Below, piece after piece: positions 12,259 through 23,983 of a stretch of DNA of 64,000 bases (position 1 is its first letter; every line of letters begins with the position of its first letter). The stretch covers positions 12,718,027 to 12,782,026 of the forward strand of contig NC_087068.1 of assembly GCF_963678635.1 (NCBI RefSeq). Reading direction: 5' to 3'. The stretch is from Symsagittifera roscoffensis (lineage: Eukaryota > Xenacoelomorpha > Acoela > Convolutidae). The position numbers and the translations under genes are program-made. Under the pieces are notes generated by a model. It saw only the letters and a list, made by a program, of their open reading frames with translations. It had not been told where the DNA came from and did no database searches.

Positions 12259-13903
12259 AAACTAGAGTCACTCAGCAAATGGCAATCACTATCTCCAGAT
12301 AATCTATTGCATATTGAAATTCCTAACAAGTAGATTTTCTGCGAACGATAGGAAACTTCATATTTGCTGAAAAAGCGAAAAAAAATTCCGCGAGATTTGA
12401 TAGTAATGGGGATGAAGGTCAAATGGTAGAGCACCCACTTAGCAAGCCAGAAGAACGGGGAGCAATACCCCGCATCTCCGAAGTTAAGGACATCGAGCAA
12501 TTATTTAACTTTCCTCAGAAAACTACTGATTATAAAAGTCTTATACAATAAATACCTTCCCAGAAAAATTATAACCTCTAGTTTGCCGACTGAAACAAAA
12601 GCTTCCTCGACAGTGCTAAACCATGGGTATGAAGCTCAAATGGTAGAGTGGTACGGGTATCGGAGCCCCGCATCTACAAATACAAGAGTAACTCCTTAAA
12701 TGGTATTTACTAACTGCAGATAGTCTATTGCATATTGAAAGTCCTAAAGAGCAGATTTCCTGCGAACGAAAAGAAAATTTTCATAGTTGCTGACTAAGCG
12801 AAATAAACTTCCGCGAGATTTGATGGTAATAGTTATGAAGGTCAAATGGTAGAGCGCCCACTTAGCAAGCCAGAAGTATGGGGAGCAATACCCCGCATCT
12901 CCGAAGTTAAGGACATCGAGCAATTATTTAACTTTCCTCAGAAAACTACTGAATATTGAAGTCTTATACAATAAATACCTTCCCAGAAAAATTATAACCT
13001 CTAGTTTGCCGACTGAAACAAAAGCTTCCTCGACAGTGCTAAACCATGGGGATGTAGCTCAAATGGTAGCATGCGAGAGGTACGGGGATCGATGCCCCGC
13101 ATCTCCAAAACTAGAGCCACTCATCAAATGGTAATCACTATCTCCAGATAATCTATTGCATTTTGAAATTCCTAACAAGTTGATTTTCTGCGAACGAAAA
13201 GAAAAACTTCATAGTTGCTGACAAAGCGAAAAAAAAATTCCGCGAGATTTGATAAACATGGGATGTAGGTCAAATGGTAGAGCGCCTACTTAGCCAGCCA
13301 GAAGTACGGGGAGCAATACCCCGCATCTCCGAAGTTAAGGACATCAAGCAATTATTTAACTTTCCTCAGAAAACTACTGAATATTGAAGTCTTATACAAT
13401 AAATACCTTCCCAGAAAAATTATAACCTCTAGTTTGCCGACTGAAACAAAAGCTTCCTCGACAGTGCTAAACCATGGGGATGTAGCTCAAATGGTAGCAT
13501 GCGAGAGGTACGGGGATCGATGCCCCGCATCTCCAAAACTAGAGCCACTCATCAAATGGTAATCACTATCTCCAGATAATCTATTGCATTTTGAAATTCC
13601 TAACAAGTTGATTTTCTGCGAACGAAAAGAAAAACTTCATAGTTGCTGACAAAGCGAAAAAAAAATTCCGCGAGATTTGATAAACATGGGATGTAGGTCA
13701 AATGGTAGAGCGCCTACTTAGCCAGCCAGAAGTACGGGGAGCAATACCCCGCATCTCCGAAGTTAAGGACATCGAGCAATTATTTTACTTTCCTCAGAAA
13801 ACTACTGAATATTGAAGTGTTATACAAGAAATACCTTCAAAGAAAAATTTTAACCTCTTGTTTGCCGACTGAAACAAAAGCTTCCTCGACAGTTAGAAAG
13901 CAT

Positions 13904-13976
13904 GGGGATGTAGCTCAAATGGTACAGCGCTCGCTTAGATTGCGAGAGGTACGTGGATGAATGCCCCGCATCTCCA
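13904..13976 (+). pseudogene. Full-length tRNA-Ala-like copy, anticodon changed to AGA
   Basis: The anticodon loop reads TTAGATT, changing AGC to AGA. The D stem carries the CAGC change and the T loop is ATGAATG. A near copy lies at 14,987-15,059. Confidence 0.6.
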
Positions 13977-14986
13977 AAACTAGAGTCACTCATCAGATGG
14001 TAATCACTATCTCCAGATAATCTATTGCATATTGAAATTCCTAACAAGTAGATTTTCTGCGAACGATAAGAGAAACTTCATATTTGCTGAATAAGCGGAA
14101 AAAAATTCCGCGAGATTTGATAGTAATCGGGATGAAGGTCAAATGGTAGAGCGCCCACTTAGCAAGCCAGAAGAACGGGGAGCAATACCCCGCATCTCCG
14201 AAGTTAAGGACATCGAGCAATTATTTAACTTTCCTCAGAAAACTACTGAATATTGAAGTCTTATACAATAAATACCTTCCCAGAAAAATTATAACCTCTA
14301 GTTTGCCGACTGAAACAAAAGCTTCCTCGACAGTGCTAAACCATGGGTAATGAAGCTCAAATGGTAGAGTGGTACGGGGATCGAAGCCCCGCATCTACAA
14401 ATACAAGAGTAACTCCTTAAATGGTATTTACTAACTGCAGATAGTCTATTGCATTTTGAAAGTCCTAAAGAGCAGATTTCCTGCGAACGAAAAGAAAATT
14501 TTCATAGTTGCTGACTAAGCGAAAAAAACTTCCGCGAGATTTGATGGTAATAGGTATGAAAGTCAAATGGTAGAGCGCCCACTTAGCAAGCCAGAAGTAT
14601 GGGGAGCAATACCCCGCATCTCCGAAGTTAAGGACATCGAGCAATTATTTAACTTTCCTCAGAAAACTACTGAATATTGAAGTCTTATACAATAAATACC
14701 TTCGCAGAAAAATTTTAACCTCTTGTTTGCCGACTGAAACAAAAGCTTCCTCGACAGTTAGAAAGCATGGGGGATGTAGCTCAAATGGTAGAGCGCCTAC
14801 TTAGCCAGCCAGAAGTACGGGGAGCAATACCCCGCATCTCCGAAGTTAAGGACATCGAGCAATTATTTTACTTTCCTCAGAAAACTACTGAATATTGAAG
14901 TCTTATACAAGAAATACCTTCCAAGAAAAATTTTAACCTCTTGTTTGCCGACTGAAACAAAAGCTTCCTCGACAGTTAGAAAGCAT

Positions 14987-15059
14987 GGGGATGTAGCTCA
15001 AATGGTACAGCGCTCGCTTAGATTGCGAGAGGTACGTGGATGAATGCCCCGCATCTCCA
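14987..15059 (+). pseudogene. Full-length tRNA-Ala-like copy, twin of 13,904
   Basis: It carries the same changes as the copy at 13,904 (CAGC D stem, TTAGATT loop, ATGAATG T loop), so the two arose by duplication of a block of about 1.08 kb. Confidence 0.6.
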
Positions 15060-15850
15060 AAACTAGAGTCACTCATCAAATGGTAATCACTATATCCAGA
15101 TAATCTATTGCATATCGAAATTCCTAACAAGTAGATTTTCTGCGAACGATAAGAGAAACTTCATATTTGCTGAATAAGCGGAAAAAAATTCCGCGAGATT
15201 TGATAGTAATCGGGATGAAGGTCAAATGGTAGAGCGCCCACTTAGCAAGCCAGAAGAACGGGGAGCAATACCCCGCATCTCCGAAGTTAAGGACATCGAG
15301 CAATTATTTAACTTTCCTCAGAAAACTACTGAAAATTGAAGTCTTATACAATAAATACCTTCCCAGAAAAATTATAACCTCTAGTTTGCCGACTGAAACA
15401 AAAGCTTCCTCGACAGTGCTAAACCATGGGTATGAAGCTCAAATGGTAGAGTGGTACGGGGATCGAAGCCCCGCATCTACAAATACAAGAGTAACTCCTT
15501 AAATGGTATTTACTAACTGCAGATAGTCTATTGCATATTGAAAGTCCTAAAGAGCAGATTTCCTGCGAACGAAAAGAAAATTTTCATAGTTGCTGACTAA
15601 GCGAAAAAAACTTCCGCGAGATTTGATGGTAATAGGTATGAAGGTCAAATGGTAGAGCGCCCACTTAGCAAGCCAGAAGTATGGGGAGCAATACTCCGCA
15701 TCTCCGAAGTTAAGGACATCGAGCAATTAATTAAATTTTTTCAGAAAACTACTGAATATTGAAGTCTTATACAAGAAAAACCTTCCCAGAAAATTTTTAA
15801 CCTCTTGTTTGCCGACTGAAACAAAAGCTTCCTCGACATTATATAACCAT

Positions 15851-15923
15851 GGGGATGTAGCTCAAATGGTAGAGCGCTGGCTTAGAATGCGAGAGGTACG
15901 GGGATCGATGCCACGCATCTCCG
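15851..15923 (+). pseudogene. Full-length tRNA-Ala-like copy, broken anticodon stem
   Basis: GCTGGCTTAGAATGCGAG replaces the usual anticodon arm: stem base 29 is mismatched and the loop reads TTAGAAT. The 3' T stem is CCACG. The same variant recurs at 18,430 on the other side of the transposon. Confidence 0.6.
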
Positions 15924-16640
15924 AACTAGCGCCACTCATCAAATGGTAATCACTATCTCAAGATAATCTATTGCATATTGAAATTCCTAACAAGTAGATT
16001 TTCTGCGAACGAAAAGAAAAACTTCATAGTTGCTGACTAAGCGAAAAAAAATTCCGCGAGATTTGAGATTTGATAAACATGGGATGTAGGTCAAATGGTA
16101 GAGCGCCCACTTATCAAGCCAGAAGTACGGGGAGCAATACCCCGCATCTCCAAAATTAAGGACATCGAGTATTTATTTAACTTTCTTCAGAAAACTACTG
16201 AATATTGAAATCTTATACAAGAAATACCTTCCCAGAAAAATTATAACCTCTAGTTTGCCGACTGAAACAAAAGCTTCCTCGACAGTGCTAAACCATGGGT
16301 ATGAAGCTCTAATGGTAGAGTGGTACGGGGATCGAAGCCCCGCATCTACAAATACAAGAGTAACTCCTTAAATGTTATTTACTAACTGCAGATAGTCTAT
16401 TGCATATTGAAAGTCCTAAAGAGCAGATTTCCTGCGAACGAAAAGAAAATTTTCATAGTTGCTGACTAAGCGAAAAAAACTTCCGCGAGATTTGATGGTA
16501 ATAGGTATGAAGGTCAAATGGTAGAGCGCCCACTTAGCAAGCCAGAAGTATGGGGAGCAATACCCCGCATCTCCGAAGTTAAGGACATCGAGCAATTATT
16601 TAACTTTCCTCAGAAAACTACTGAATATTGAAGTCTTATA

Positions 16641-17924
16641 TACCTTGGTTCAAAAAAAATGGCCGCGGCATATTTTTGAAAAATGCGTATAGCTCGAAAG
16701 CGGCAAATTTTGGCAAAATGTGGCAAAAATAAAAAAGAAAGAAGTTGAACAGACTTTGTCGCCGTGTGAATCAATTGACAGGTACTTAGCTAATGAAAAT
16801 GCTACACATCATTCTTCAACACAAAATTTTGAAATGCAAGCGAAACGCGATTTACTTGAATTTCTCTATGTCAACGACTCCAAACAACGTGAATATCTGT
16901 CGAAACGGGTGAAAATGCCACCGCGTAGTTTCCGACGTAACATGAAAATCTTGGAAGAAAAGGGAACCTTGGAAAAAAAGAAAGGAAGCGGCCGACCTCT
17001 CCAAATTTCTGGCAATGAGAAAAAACGCTTATGTCAAATTGCGCTTAAATCTCCGTCGGCATCAACTCAAAATGTCTGTGATCGTTATAACGAGTTAGCT
17101 AGGACATCCGTCAGTAAATCCACAGTTTTCCGAGCTCTGAAATCGTCCGGCGTGCAGAAAAAGACTGCAAAAATCATCCCGAATATCACACCGGTCCATG
17201 AGCAAAAAAGAATAGAATTTTGCAGAACATGGAAGAACTTCAATTTCGGAGAAACCTGGCTTTCTGACGAGTGCATGTTCCAACTTCATCGGAATAAAAT
17301 CAAGCTTTGGAGTTCTTATCGAAAAACGCCGCGAAAAGGTTTCCCGAAGTTTTCACCCAAAATTATGGTCTGGGGAGCAATATCGAGTAAAGGTTTTTAC
17401 ATGAAAATCATCGAAAGAGGTACAATTGATAGTACCAAGTACTGCGAAATTGTTGGTGACTTTATTCCTTACGCCACTGCATTATTTCTCGATGGCTGGA
17501 TACTAGAGCAGGACGGCGCCACACCCCATACTTCCCGACAAACTAAAGATTTTTTTGCCGAAAATTCGGTACAATTTTTGCAGTGGCCACCCAATTCTCC
17601 AGACATTAATCCAGTGGAAAATGTGTGGATGATGCTTAAATCCTTTGTTGAGAAGAAAAATCTGAAAACAAAAGACGAACTAATTCAGTGTGTTCAAGAA
17701 TCTCAACATGTAATTTTGCCAGCGGTAAGAAAAAATTTGATGGGTTCTATCCCGACGCGTTTGGGCCAGTGTCTTGGAAACGAAGGAAAATTTGTGGAGA
17801 AATGGACTGGGACTGAATAGGCAAGACAAAGACGCAACAGACTCATATTTTCTTATATTATTTTGTTAGCTCAATGCTTAGAAAAATCTATTATTTCAGC
17901 GGCCACTTTTTTTGAACCAAGGTA
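16641..17924 (+). mobile_element. Tc1/mariner-superfamily DNA transposon, DD34E type
   Basis: The 26-bp terminal inverted repeats are TACCTTGGTTCAAAAAAAAT plus GGCCGC on the left and its complement on the right (17,899-17,924), with one mismatch. The element is flanked by a TA duplication (16,639-16,640 and 17,925-17,926). Removing it restores the repeat sequence GAAGTCTTATACAATAAATA seen in other monomers. One transposase frame fills the interior. The length and layout are normal for a Tc1 element. It is inserted in the spacer of one monomer. Confidence 0.96.
16720..17820 (+). CDS. Tc1-like transposase (DDE), start codon disturbed
   Basis: This is a cut-and-paste transposase of the Tc1 family. 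An N-terminal helix-turn-helix region spans about residues 40-80, a GRP linker lies at 91-93, and a second helix-turn-helix spans about 97-141 (STVFRAL). The catalytic core has D183 (WLSDECMF), D265 (EQDGATPH) and E300 (NPVENVW). There are 34 residues between the last two, hence DD34E. KIMVWGAIS at 214-222 is typical of the family. The frame is uninterrupted, but it has no ATG at its 5' end: it opens with GTG at 16,720. An ATG at 16,718 is two bases out of frame and soon meets a stop. The first in-frame ATG is at 16,834 (residue 39), which would drop the leading basic residues but keep both DNA-binding regions. Activity is therefore uncertain. Confidence 0.9.
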   Translation: MAKIKKKEVEQTLSPCESIDRYLANENATHHSSTQNFEMQAKRDLLEFLYVNDSKQREYLSKRVKMPPRSFRRNMKILEEKGTLEKKKGSGRPLQISGNEKKRLCQIALKSPSASTQNVCDRYNELARTSVSKSTVFRALKSSGVQKKTAKIIPNITPVHEQKRIEFCRTWKNFNFGETWLSDECMFQLHRNKIKLWSSYRKTPRKGFPKFSPKIMVWGAISSKGFYMKIIERGTIDSTKYCEIVGDFIPYATALFLDGWILEQDGATPHTSRQTKDFFAENSVQFLQWPPNSPDINPVENVWMMLKSFVEKKNLKTKDELIQCVQESQHVILPAVRKNLMGSIPTRLGQCLGNEGKFVEKWTGTE

Positions 17925-18429
17925 TACAATAAATACCTTCGCAGAAAAATTATAACCTCTAGTTTGCCGACTGAAACAAACGCTTCCTCGACAGTGCTAA
18001 ACCATGGGTATGAAGCTCAAATGGTAGAGTGGTACGGGGATCGAAGCCCCGCATCTACAAATACAAGAGTAACTCCTTAAATGGTATTTACTAACTGCAG
18101 ATAGTCTATTGCATATTGAAAGTCATAAAGAGTAGATTTCCTGCGAACGAAAAGAAAATTTTCATAGTTGCTGACTAAGCGAAAAAAAACTTCCGCGAGA
18201 TTTGATGGTAATAGGTATGAAGGTCAAATGGTAGAGCGCCCACTTAGCAAGCCAGAAGTATGGGGAGCAATACTCCGCATCTCCGAAGTTAAGGACATCG
18301 AGCAATTAATTAAATTTTTTCAGAAAACTACTGAATATTGAAGTCTTATACAAGAAAAACCTTCCCAGAAAATTTTTAACCTCTTGTTTGCCGACTGAAA
18401 CAAAAGCTTCCTCGACATTATATAACCAT

Positions 18430-18502
18430 GGGGATGTAGCTCAAATGGTAGAGCGCTGGCTTAGAATGCGAGAGGTACGGGGATCGATGCCACGCATCTC
18501 CA
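18430..18502 (+). pseudogene. Full-length tRNA-Ala-like copy, twin of 15,851
   Basis: It shares the broken anticodon arm and CCACG T stem of the copy at 15,851. The spacing, less the 1,284-bp transposon, is 1,295 bp, a six-monomer unit. Confidence 0.6.
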
Positions 18503-18875
18503 AACTAGCGCCACTCATCAAATGGTAATCACTATCTCAAGATAATCTATTGCATATTGAAATTCCTAACAAGTAGATTTTCTGCGAACGAAAAGAAAAA
18601 CTTCATAGTTGCTGACTAAGCGAAAAAAAATTCCGCGAGATTTGAGATTTGATAAACATGGGATGTAGGTCAAATGGTAGAGCGCCCACTTATCAAGCCA
18701 GAAGTACGGGGAGCAATACCCCGCATCTCCAAAATTAAGGACATCGAGTATTTATTTAACTTTCTTCAGAAAACTACTGAATATTGAAATCTTATACAAG
18801 AAATACCTTCCCAGAAAAATTATAACCTCTTGTTTGCCGACTGAAACAAAAGCTTCCTCGACAGTTCTAAACAAT

Positions 18876-18948
18876 GGGGATGTAGCTCAAATAGTAGAGC
18901 GCTCGCTTTGCATGCGAGAGGTACGAGGAGCGATGCCCCGCATCTCAA
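18876..18948 (+). pseudogene. Full-length tRNA-Ala-like copy, anticodon TGC
   Basis: The anticodon arm CTCGC TTTGCAT GCGAG is intact with TGC. The D loop has a G to A change (AAATAGTA), the T stem is CGAGG and the acceptor ends CATCTCA, so G1 is unpaired. Confidence 0.55.
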
Positions 18949-19316
18949 AAACTAGAGCCAGTCATCAAATGGTAATCACTATCTCCAGATAATCTATTGC
19001 ATTTTGAAATTCCTAACAAGTAGATTTTCTGCGAACGAAAAGAAAAACTTCATAGTTGCTGACTAAGCGAAAAAAAATTCCGCGAGATTTGATAAACATG
19101 GGATGTAGGTCAAATGGTAGAGCGCCTACTTAGCCAGCCAGAAGTACGGGGAGCAATACCCCGCATCTCCGAAGTTAAGGACATCGAGCAGTTATTTAAC
19201 TTTCCTCAGAACACTACTGAAATATTGAAGTCTTATACAAGAAATACCTTCCAAGAAAAATTTTAACCTCTTGTTTGCCGACTGAAACAAAAGCTTCTTC
19301 GACAGTTAGAAAGCAT

Positions 19317-19389
19317 GGGGATGTAGCTCAAATGGTACAGCGCTCGCTTAGCATGCGAGAGGTACGTGGATCAATGCCCCGCATCTCCA
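19317..19389 (+). pseudogene. Full-length tRNA-Ala-like copy, anticodon AGC, damaged stems
   Basis: The acceptor and anticodon arms are intact with AGC. The D stem CAGC and T stem CGTGG carry the same changes as the copy at 12,186. Confidence 0.55.
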
Positions 19390-19757
19390 AAACTAGAGTC
19401 ACTCATCAAATGGTAATCACTATCTCCAGATAATCTATTGCATATTGAAATTCCTAACAAGTAGATTTTCTGCGAACGATAAGAGAAACTTCTTATTTGC
19501 TGAATAAGCGGAAAAAAATTCCGCGAGATTTAATAGTAATGGGGATGAAGGTCAAATGGTAGAGCGCCCACTTAGCAAGCCAGAAGAACGGGGAGCAATA
19601 CCCCGCATCTCCAAAGATAAGGACATCGAGTATTTAATTAACCTTCTTCAGAAAACTACTGAATATTGAAGTCTTATACAAGAAATACCTCCCAAGAAAA
19701 TTTTTAACCTCTTGTTTGCCGACTGAAACAAAAGCTTCCTCGACAGTTTGAAACCAT

Positions 19758-19830
19758 GGGGATGTAGCTCAAATGGTACAGCGCTCGCTTAGCATGCGAG
19801 AGGTACGTGGATCAATTCCCCGCATCTCCA
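19758..19830 (+). pseudogene. Full-length tRNA-Ala-like copy, anticodon AGC, damaged stems
   Basis: Same subfamily as the copy at 19,317 (CAGC D stem, CGTGG T stem), with T loop ATCAATT. Confidence 0.55.
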
Positions 19831-20198
19831 AAACTAGAGTCACTCATCAAATGGTAATCACTATCTCCAGATAATCTATTGCATTTTGAAATTCCTAACA
19901 AGTAGATTTTCTGCGAACGATAAGAGAAACTTCATATTTGCTGAATAAGCGGAAAAAAATTCCGCGAGAATTGATAGTAATGGGGATGAAGGTCAAATGG
20001 TAGAGCGCCCACTTAGCAAGCCAGAAGAACGGGGAGCAATACCCCGCATCTCCAAAGATAAGGACATCGAGTATTTAATTAAATTTCTTCAGAAAACTTC
20101 TGAATATTGAACTCTTATACAGGAAATACCTTCCCAGAAAATTTATAACCTCTTGTTTGCCGACTGAAACAAAAGCTTCCTCGACAGTTCTAAGCTGT

Positions 20199-20271
20199 GA
20201 GGAAGTAGCGCAAATGGTAGAGCGCTCGCTTAGCATGCGAGAGGTACGGGGATCGATGCTCGGCATCTCCA
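20199..20271 (+). pseudogene. Full-length tRNA-Ala-like copy, anticodon AGC, damaged acceptor
   Basis: The anticodon arm is intact with AGC. The acceptor 5' strand has become GAGGAAG, the D stem is GCGC and the 3' T stem is CTCGG. Confidence 0.55.
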
Positions 20272-20637
20272 AACTAGAGCCACTCATCATATGCTAATCA
20301 CTATCTCAAGATAATCTATTGCATATTGAAATTCCTAGCAAGTAGATTTTCTGCGAACGAAAAGAAAAACTTCGTAGTTGCTGACTACGCGAAAAAAAAT
20401 TCCGCGAGATTTGATAAACATGGGATGTAGGTCAAATGGTAGAGCGCCCACTTATCAAGCCAGAAGTACGGGGAGCAATACCCCGCATCTCCAAAGTTAA
20501 GGACATCGAGTATTTATTTAACTTTCTTCAGAAAAATACTGAATATTGAAATCTTATACAAGAAATACCTTCACAGAAAAATTTTAACCTCTTGTTTGCC
20601 GACTGAAACAAAACCTTCCTCGACAATTTTCAATCAT

Positions 20638-20710
20638 GGGATTGTAGCTCAAATGGAAGAGCGCTCGCTTAGCATGCGAGAGGTACGGGGATCGATGCCA
20701 CGCATCTCCC
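20638..20710 (+). pseudogene. Full-length tRNA-Ala-like copy, anticodon AGC, damaged acceptor
   Basis: The D and anticodon arms are intact with AGC. The acceptor 5' strand is GGGATTG and the 3' T stem is CCACG, giving mismatches in both stems. Confidence 0.55.
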
Positions 20711-22131
20711 AACTAGAGCCACTCATCAAAAGGTAATCACTATCTCAAGATAATCTATTGCATATTGAAATTCCTAACAAGTAGATTTTCTGCGAACGAA
20801 AAGAAAAACTTCATAGTTGCTGACTAAGCGAAAAAAAATTCCGCGAGATTTGATAAACATGGGATGTAGGTAAAATGGTAGAGCGCCCACTTATCAAGCC
20901 AGAAGTACGGGGAGCAATACCCCGCATCTCCAAAATTAAGGACATCGAGTATGTATTTAACTTTCTTCAGAAAACTACTGAATATTGAAATCTTATACAA
21001 GATATACCTTCCCAGAAAATTTATAACCTCTTGTTTGCCGACTGAAACAAAAGCTTCCTCGACAGTTATTAACTATGGGGATGTAGCTCAAATGGTAGCA
21101 TGCGAGATGTACGGGTATCGATGCCCCGCATCTCCAAAACTAGAGCCACTCATCAAATGGTAATCACTATCTCCAGATAATTTATTGCATATTGAAATTC
21201 CTAACAAGTAGATTCTCTGCGAACGAAAAGAAAAACTTCATAGTTGCTGACTAAGCGAAAAAAAAATCCGCGAGATTTGATAAACATGGGATGTAGATCA
21301 AATGGTAGAGCGCCTACTTATCAAGCCAGAAGTACGGGGAGCAATACCCCGCATCTCCAACGTTAAGGACATCGAGTATTTAATTAACTTTCTTCAGAAA
21401 ACTACTGAATATTGAAATCTTATACAAGAAATACCTTCCCAGAAAATTTATAACCTCTTGTTTGCCGACTGAAACAAAAGCTTCCTCGACAGGTATAAGC
21501 TATGGGGATGTAGCTCAAATGGTAGCATGCGAGATGTACGAGTATCGATGCCCCGCATCTCCAAAACTAGAGCCACTCATCAAATGGTAATCACTATCTC
21601 CAGATAATCTATTGCATATTGAAATTCCTAACAAGTAGAATCTCTCCGAACGAAAACAAAAACTTCATAGTTGCTGACTTAGCGAAAAAAAATTCCGCGA
21701 GATTTGATAAACATGGGATGTAGGTCAAATGGTAGAGCGCCTACTTATCAAGCCAGAAGTACGGGGAGCAATACCCCGCATCTCCAAAGTTAAGGACATC
21801 GAGTATTTAATTAACTTTCTTCAGAAAACTACTGAATATTGAAATCTTATACAAGAAATACCTTCACAGAAAAATTATAACCTCTTGTTTGGCTTCCTCG
21901 ACAAAATTAAATCATGGGGTGTAGCTCAAATGGTAGAGCGCTCGCTTAGCATGCGAGAAGTACGGGGAGCACTACCCCGCATCACCGAAATTAAGGACAT
22001 CGAGCAATTATTTAACTTTCCTCAGAAAACTACTGAATATTGAAGTCTTATACAAGAAATACCTTCCAAGAAAAATTTTAACCTCTTGTTTGCCGACTGA
22101 AACAAAAGCTTCCTCGACAGTTAGAAAGCAT

Positions 22132-22204
22132 GGGGATGTAGCTCAAATCGTACAGCGATCGCTTAGCATGCGAGAGGTACGTGGATCAATGCCACGCATC
22201 TCCA
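22132..22204 (+). pseudogene. Full-length tRNA-Ala-like copy, anticodon AGC, multiple changes
   Basis: The anticodon loop with AGC is kept. The D loop (AAATCGTA), D stem, anticodon stem (ATCGC) and T stem all carry changes. Confidence 0.5.
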
Positions 22205-23472
22205 AAACTAGATTCACGCATCAAATGGAAATCACTATATCCAGATAATCTATTGCATATTGAAATTCCTAACAAGTAGATTTTCTGCGAACGATAAGAG
22301 AAACTTCATATTTGCTGAATAAGCGGAAAAAAATTTCGCGAGATTTGATAGTAATGGGGATGAAGGTCAAATGGTAGAGCGCTCGCTTAGCATGCGAGAG
22401 GTAGCATGCCCCGCATCTGGATGTAGGTCAAATGGTAGAGCGCCCACTTATCAAGCCAGAAGTACGGGGAGCAATACCCCGCATCTCCAAAGTTAAGGAC
22501 ATCGAGTATTTAATTAACTTTCTTCAGAAAACTACTGAATATTGAAATCTTATACAAGAAATACCTTCCCAGAAAATTTATAACCTCTTGTTTGCCGACT
22601 GAAACAAAAGCTTCCTCGACAGTTATTAACTATGGGGATGTAGCTCAAATGGTAGCATGCGAGATGTACGGGTATCGATGCCCCGCATCTCCACAACTAG
22701 AGCCACTCATCAAATGGTAATCACTATCTCCAGATAATTTATTGCATATTGAAATTCCTAACAAGTAGATTCTCTGCGAACGAAAAGAAAAACTTCATAG
22801 TTGCTGACTAAGCGAAAAAAAAATCCGCGAGATTTGATAAACATGGGATGTAGGTCAAATGGTAGAGCGCCTACTTCTCAAGCCAGAAGTACGGGGAGCA
22901 ATACCCCGCATCTCCAAAGTTAAGGACATCGAGTATTTAATTAACTTTCTTCATAAAACTACTGAATATTGAAATCTTATACAAGAAATACCTTCCCAGA
23001 AAATTTATAACCTCTTGTTTGCCGACTGAAACAAAAGCTTCCTCGACAGGTATAAGCTATGGGGATGTAGCTCAAATGGTAGCATGCGAGATGTACGAGT
23101 ATCGATGCCCCGCATCTCCAAAACTAGAGCCACTCATCAAATGGTAATCACTATCCCCAGATAATCTATTGCATATTGAAATTCCTAACAAGTAGAATCT
23201 CTCCGAACGAAAACAAAAACTTCATAGTTGCTGACTTAGCGAAAAAAAATTCCGCGAGATTTGATAAACATGGGATGTAGGTCAAATGGTAGAGCGCCTA
23301 CTTATCAAGCCAGAAGTACGGGGAGCAATACCCCGCATCTCCAAAGTTAAGGACATCGAGTATTTAATTAACTTTCTTCAGAAAACTACTGAATATTGAA
23401 ATCTTATACAAGAAATACCTTCACAGAAAAATTATAACCTCTTGTTTGGCTTCCTCGACAAAATTAAATCAT

Positions 23473-23545
23473 GGGGATGTAGCTCAAATGGTAGAGCGCT
23501 CGCTTAGCATGCGAGAAGTACGGGGATCGATGCCCCGTATCGCCT
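23473..23545 (+). pseudogene. Full-length tRNA-Ala-like copy, anticodon AGC
   Basis: The D, anticodon and T arms pair fully, with AGC in the loop. The 3' acceptor strand TATCGCC turns G3:U70 into G3/G70, and the discriminator base is T, so alanine charging would be lost. Confidence 0.55.
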
Positions 23546-23910
23546 AACTAGAGCCACTCATCAAATGGTAATCACTATCTCAATATAATCTATTGCATAT
23601 TGAAATTCCTAACAAGTAGATTCTCTGCGAACGAAAACAAAAACTTCATAGTTGCTGACTTAGCTAAAAAAAATTCTGCGAGATTTGATAAACATGGGAT
23701 GTAGGTCAAATGGTAGAGCGCCTACTTATCCAGCCAGAAGTACGGGGAGCAATACCCCGCATCTCCAAAGTTAAGGACATCGATTATTTAATTAACTTTC
23801 TTCAGAAAATACTGAATATTGAAATCTTATACAAGAAATACCTTCCAAGAAAAACTTTAACCTCTTGTTTGGCGACTGAAAGAAAAGCTTCCTCGACAAT
23901 ATTTAATCAT

Positions 23911-23983
23911 GGGGATGTAGCTCAAATGGTAGAGCGCTCGCTTAGCATGCGAGAAGTACGGGGATCGATGCCCCGTATCTCCA
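23911..23983 (+). tRNA. Candidate tRNA-Ala (AGC), best-preserved copy
   Basis: A complete 73-nt cloverleaf. The acceptor is GGGGATG with TATCTCC (G7:U66 wobble, G3:U70 alanine identity pair), discriminator A73. The D stem is GCTC/GAGC with loop AAATGGTA. The anticodon stem CTCGC/GCGAG carries loop TTAGCAT, anticodon AGC with U33. The T arm is CGGGG ATCGATG CCCCG. The A box TAGCTCAAATGG and B box GGATCGATGCC are intact. No T4 tract follows within about 80 nt, so normal Pol III termination is doubtful. It may be functional or simply the least decayed member of the array. Confidence 0.5.

Larger units (their letters stand above)
9750..16640 (+). repeat. tRNA-Ala satellite array, mixed block left of the transposon
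   Basis: The same monomers continue, but full-length tRNA-like copies appear from 11.7 kb (starts 11,746, 12,186, 13,904, 14,987, 15,851) among class A', B and C copies. A near-identical repeat of about 1,083 bp is seen between the copies at 13,904 and 14,987. The block ends at TTATA, the left flank of a Tc1-like insertion. Open frames here are fortuitous and recur with each repeat. Confidence 0.93.
17925..23460 (+). repeat. tRNA-Ala satellite array, block right of the transposon
   Basis: The array resumes in register after the insertion. Full-length tRNA-like copies at 18,430, 18,876, 19,317, 19,758, 20,199, 20,638 and 22,132 are interspersed with class A', B and C copies. The stretch 21,065-21,925 recurs at 22,620-23,485. 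Chimeric short monomers at about 21,914 and 22,365-22,440 mark recombination between tRNA-like blocks. Confidence 0.93.

Noticed and set aside
17085-17289. Minus-strand frames of about 63 codons inside the transposon
   Set aside because: They are antisense shadows of the transposase frame.
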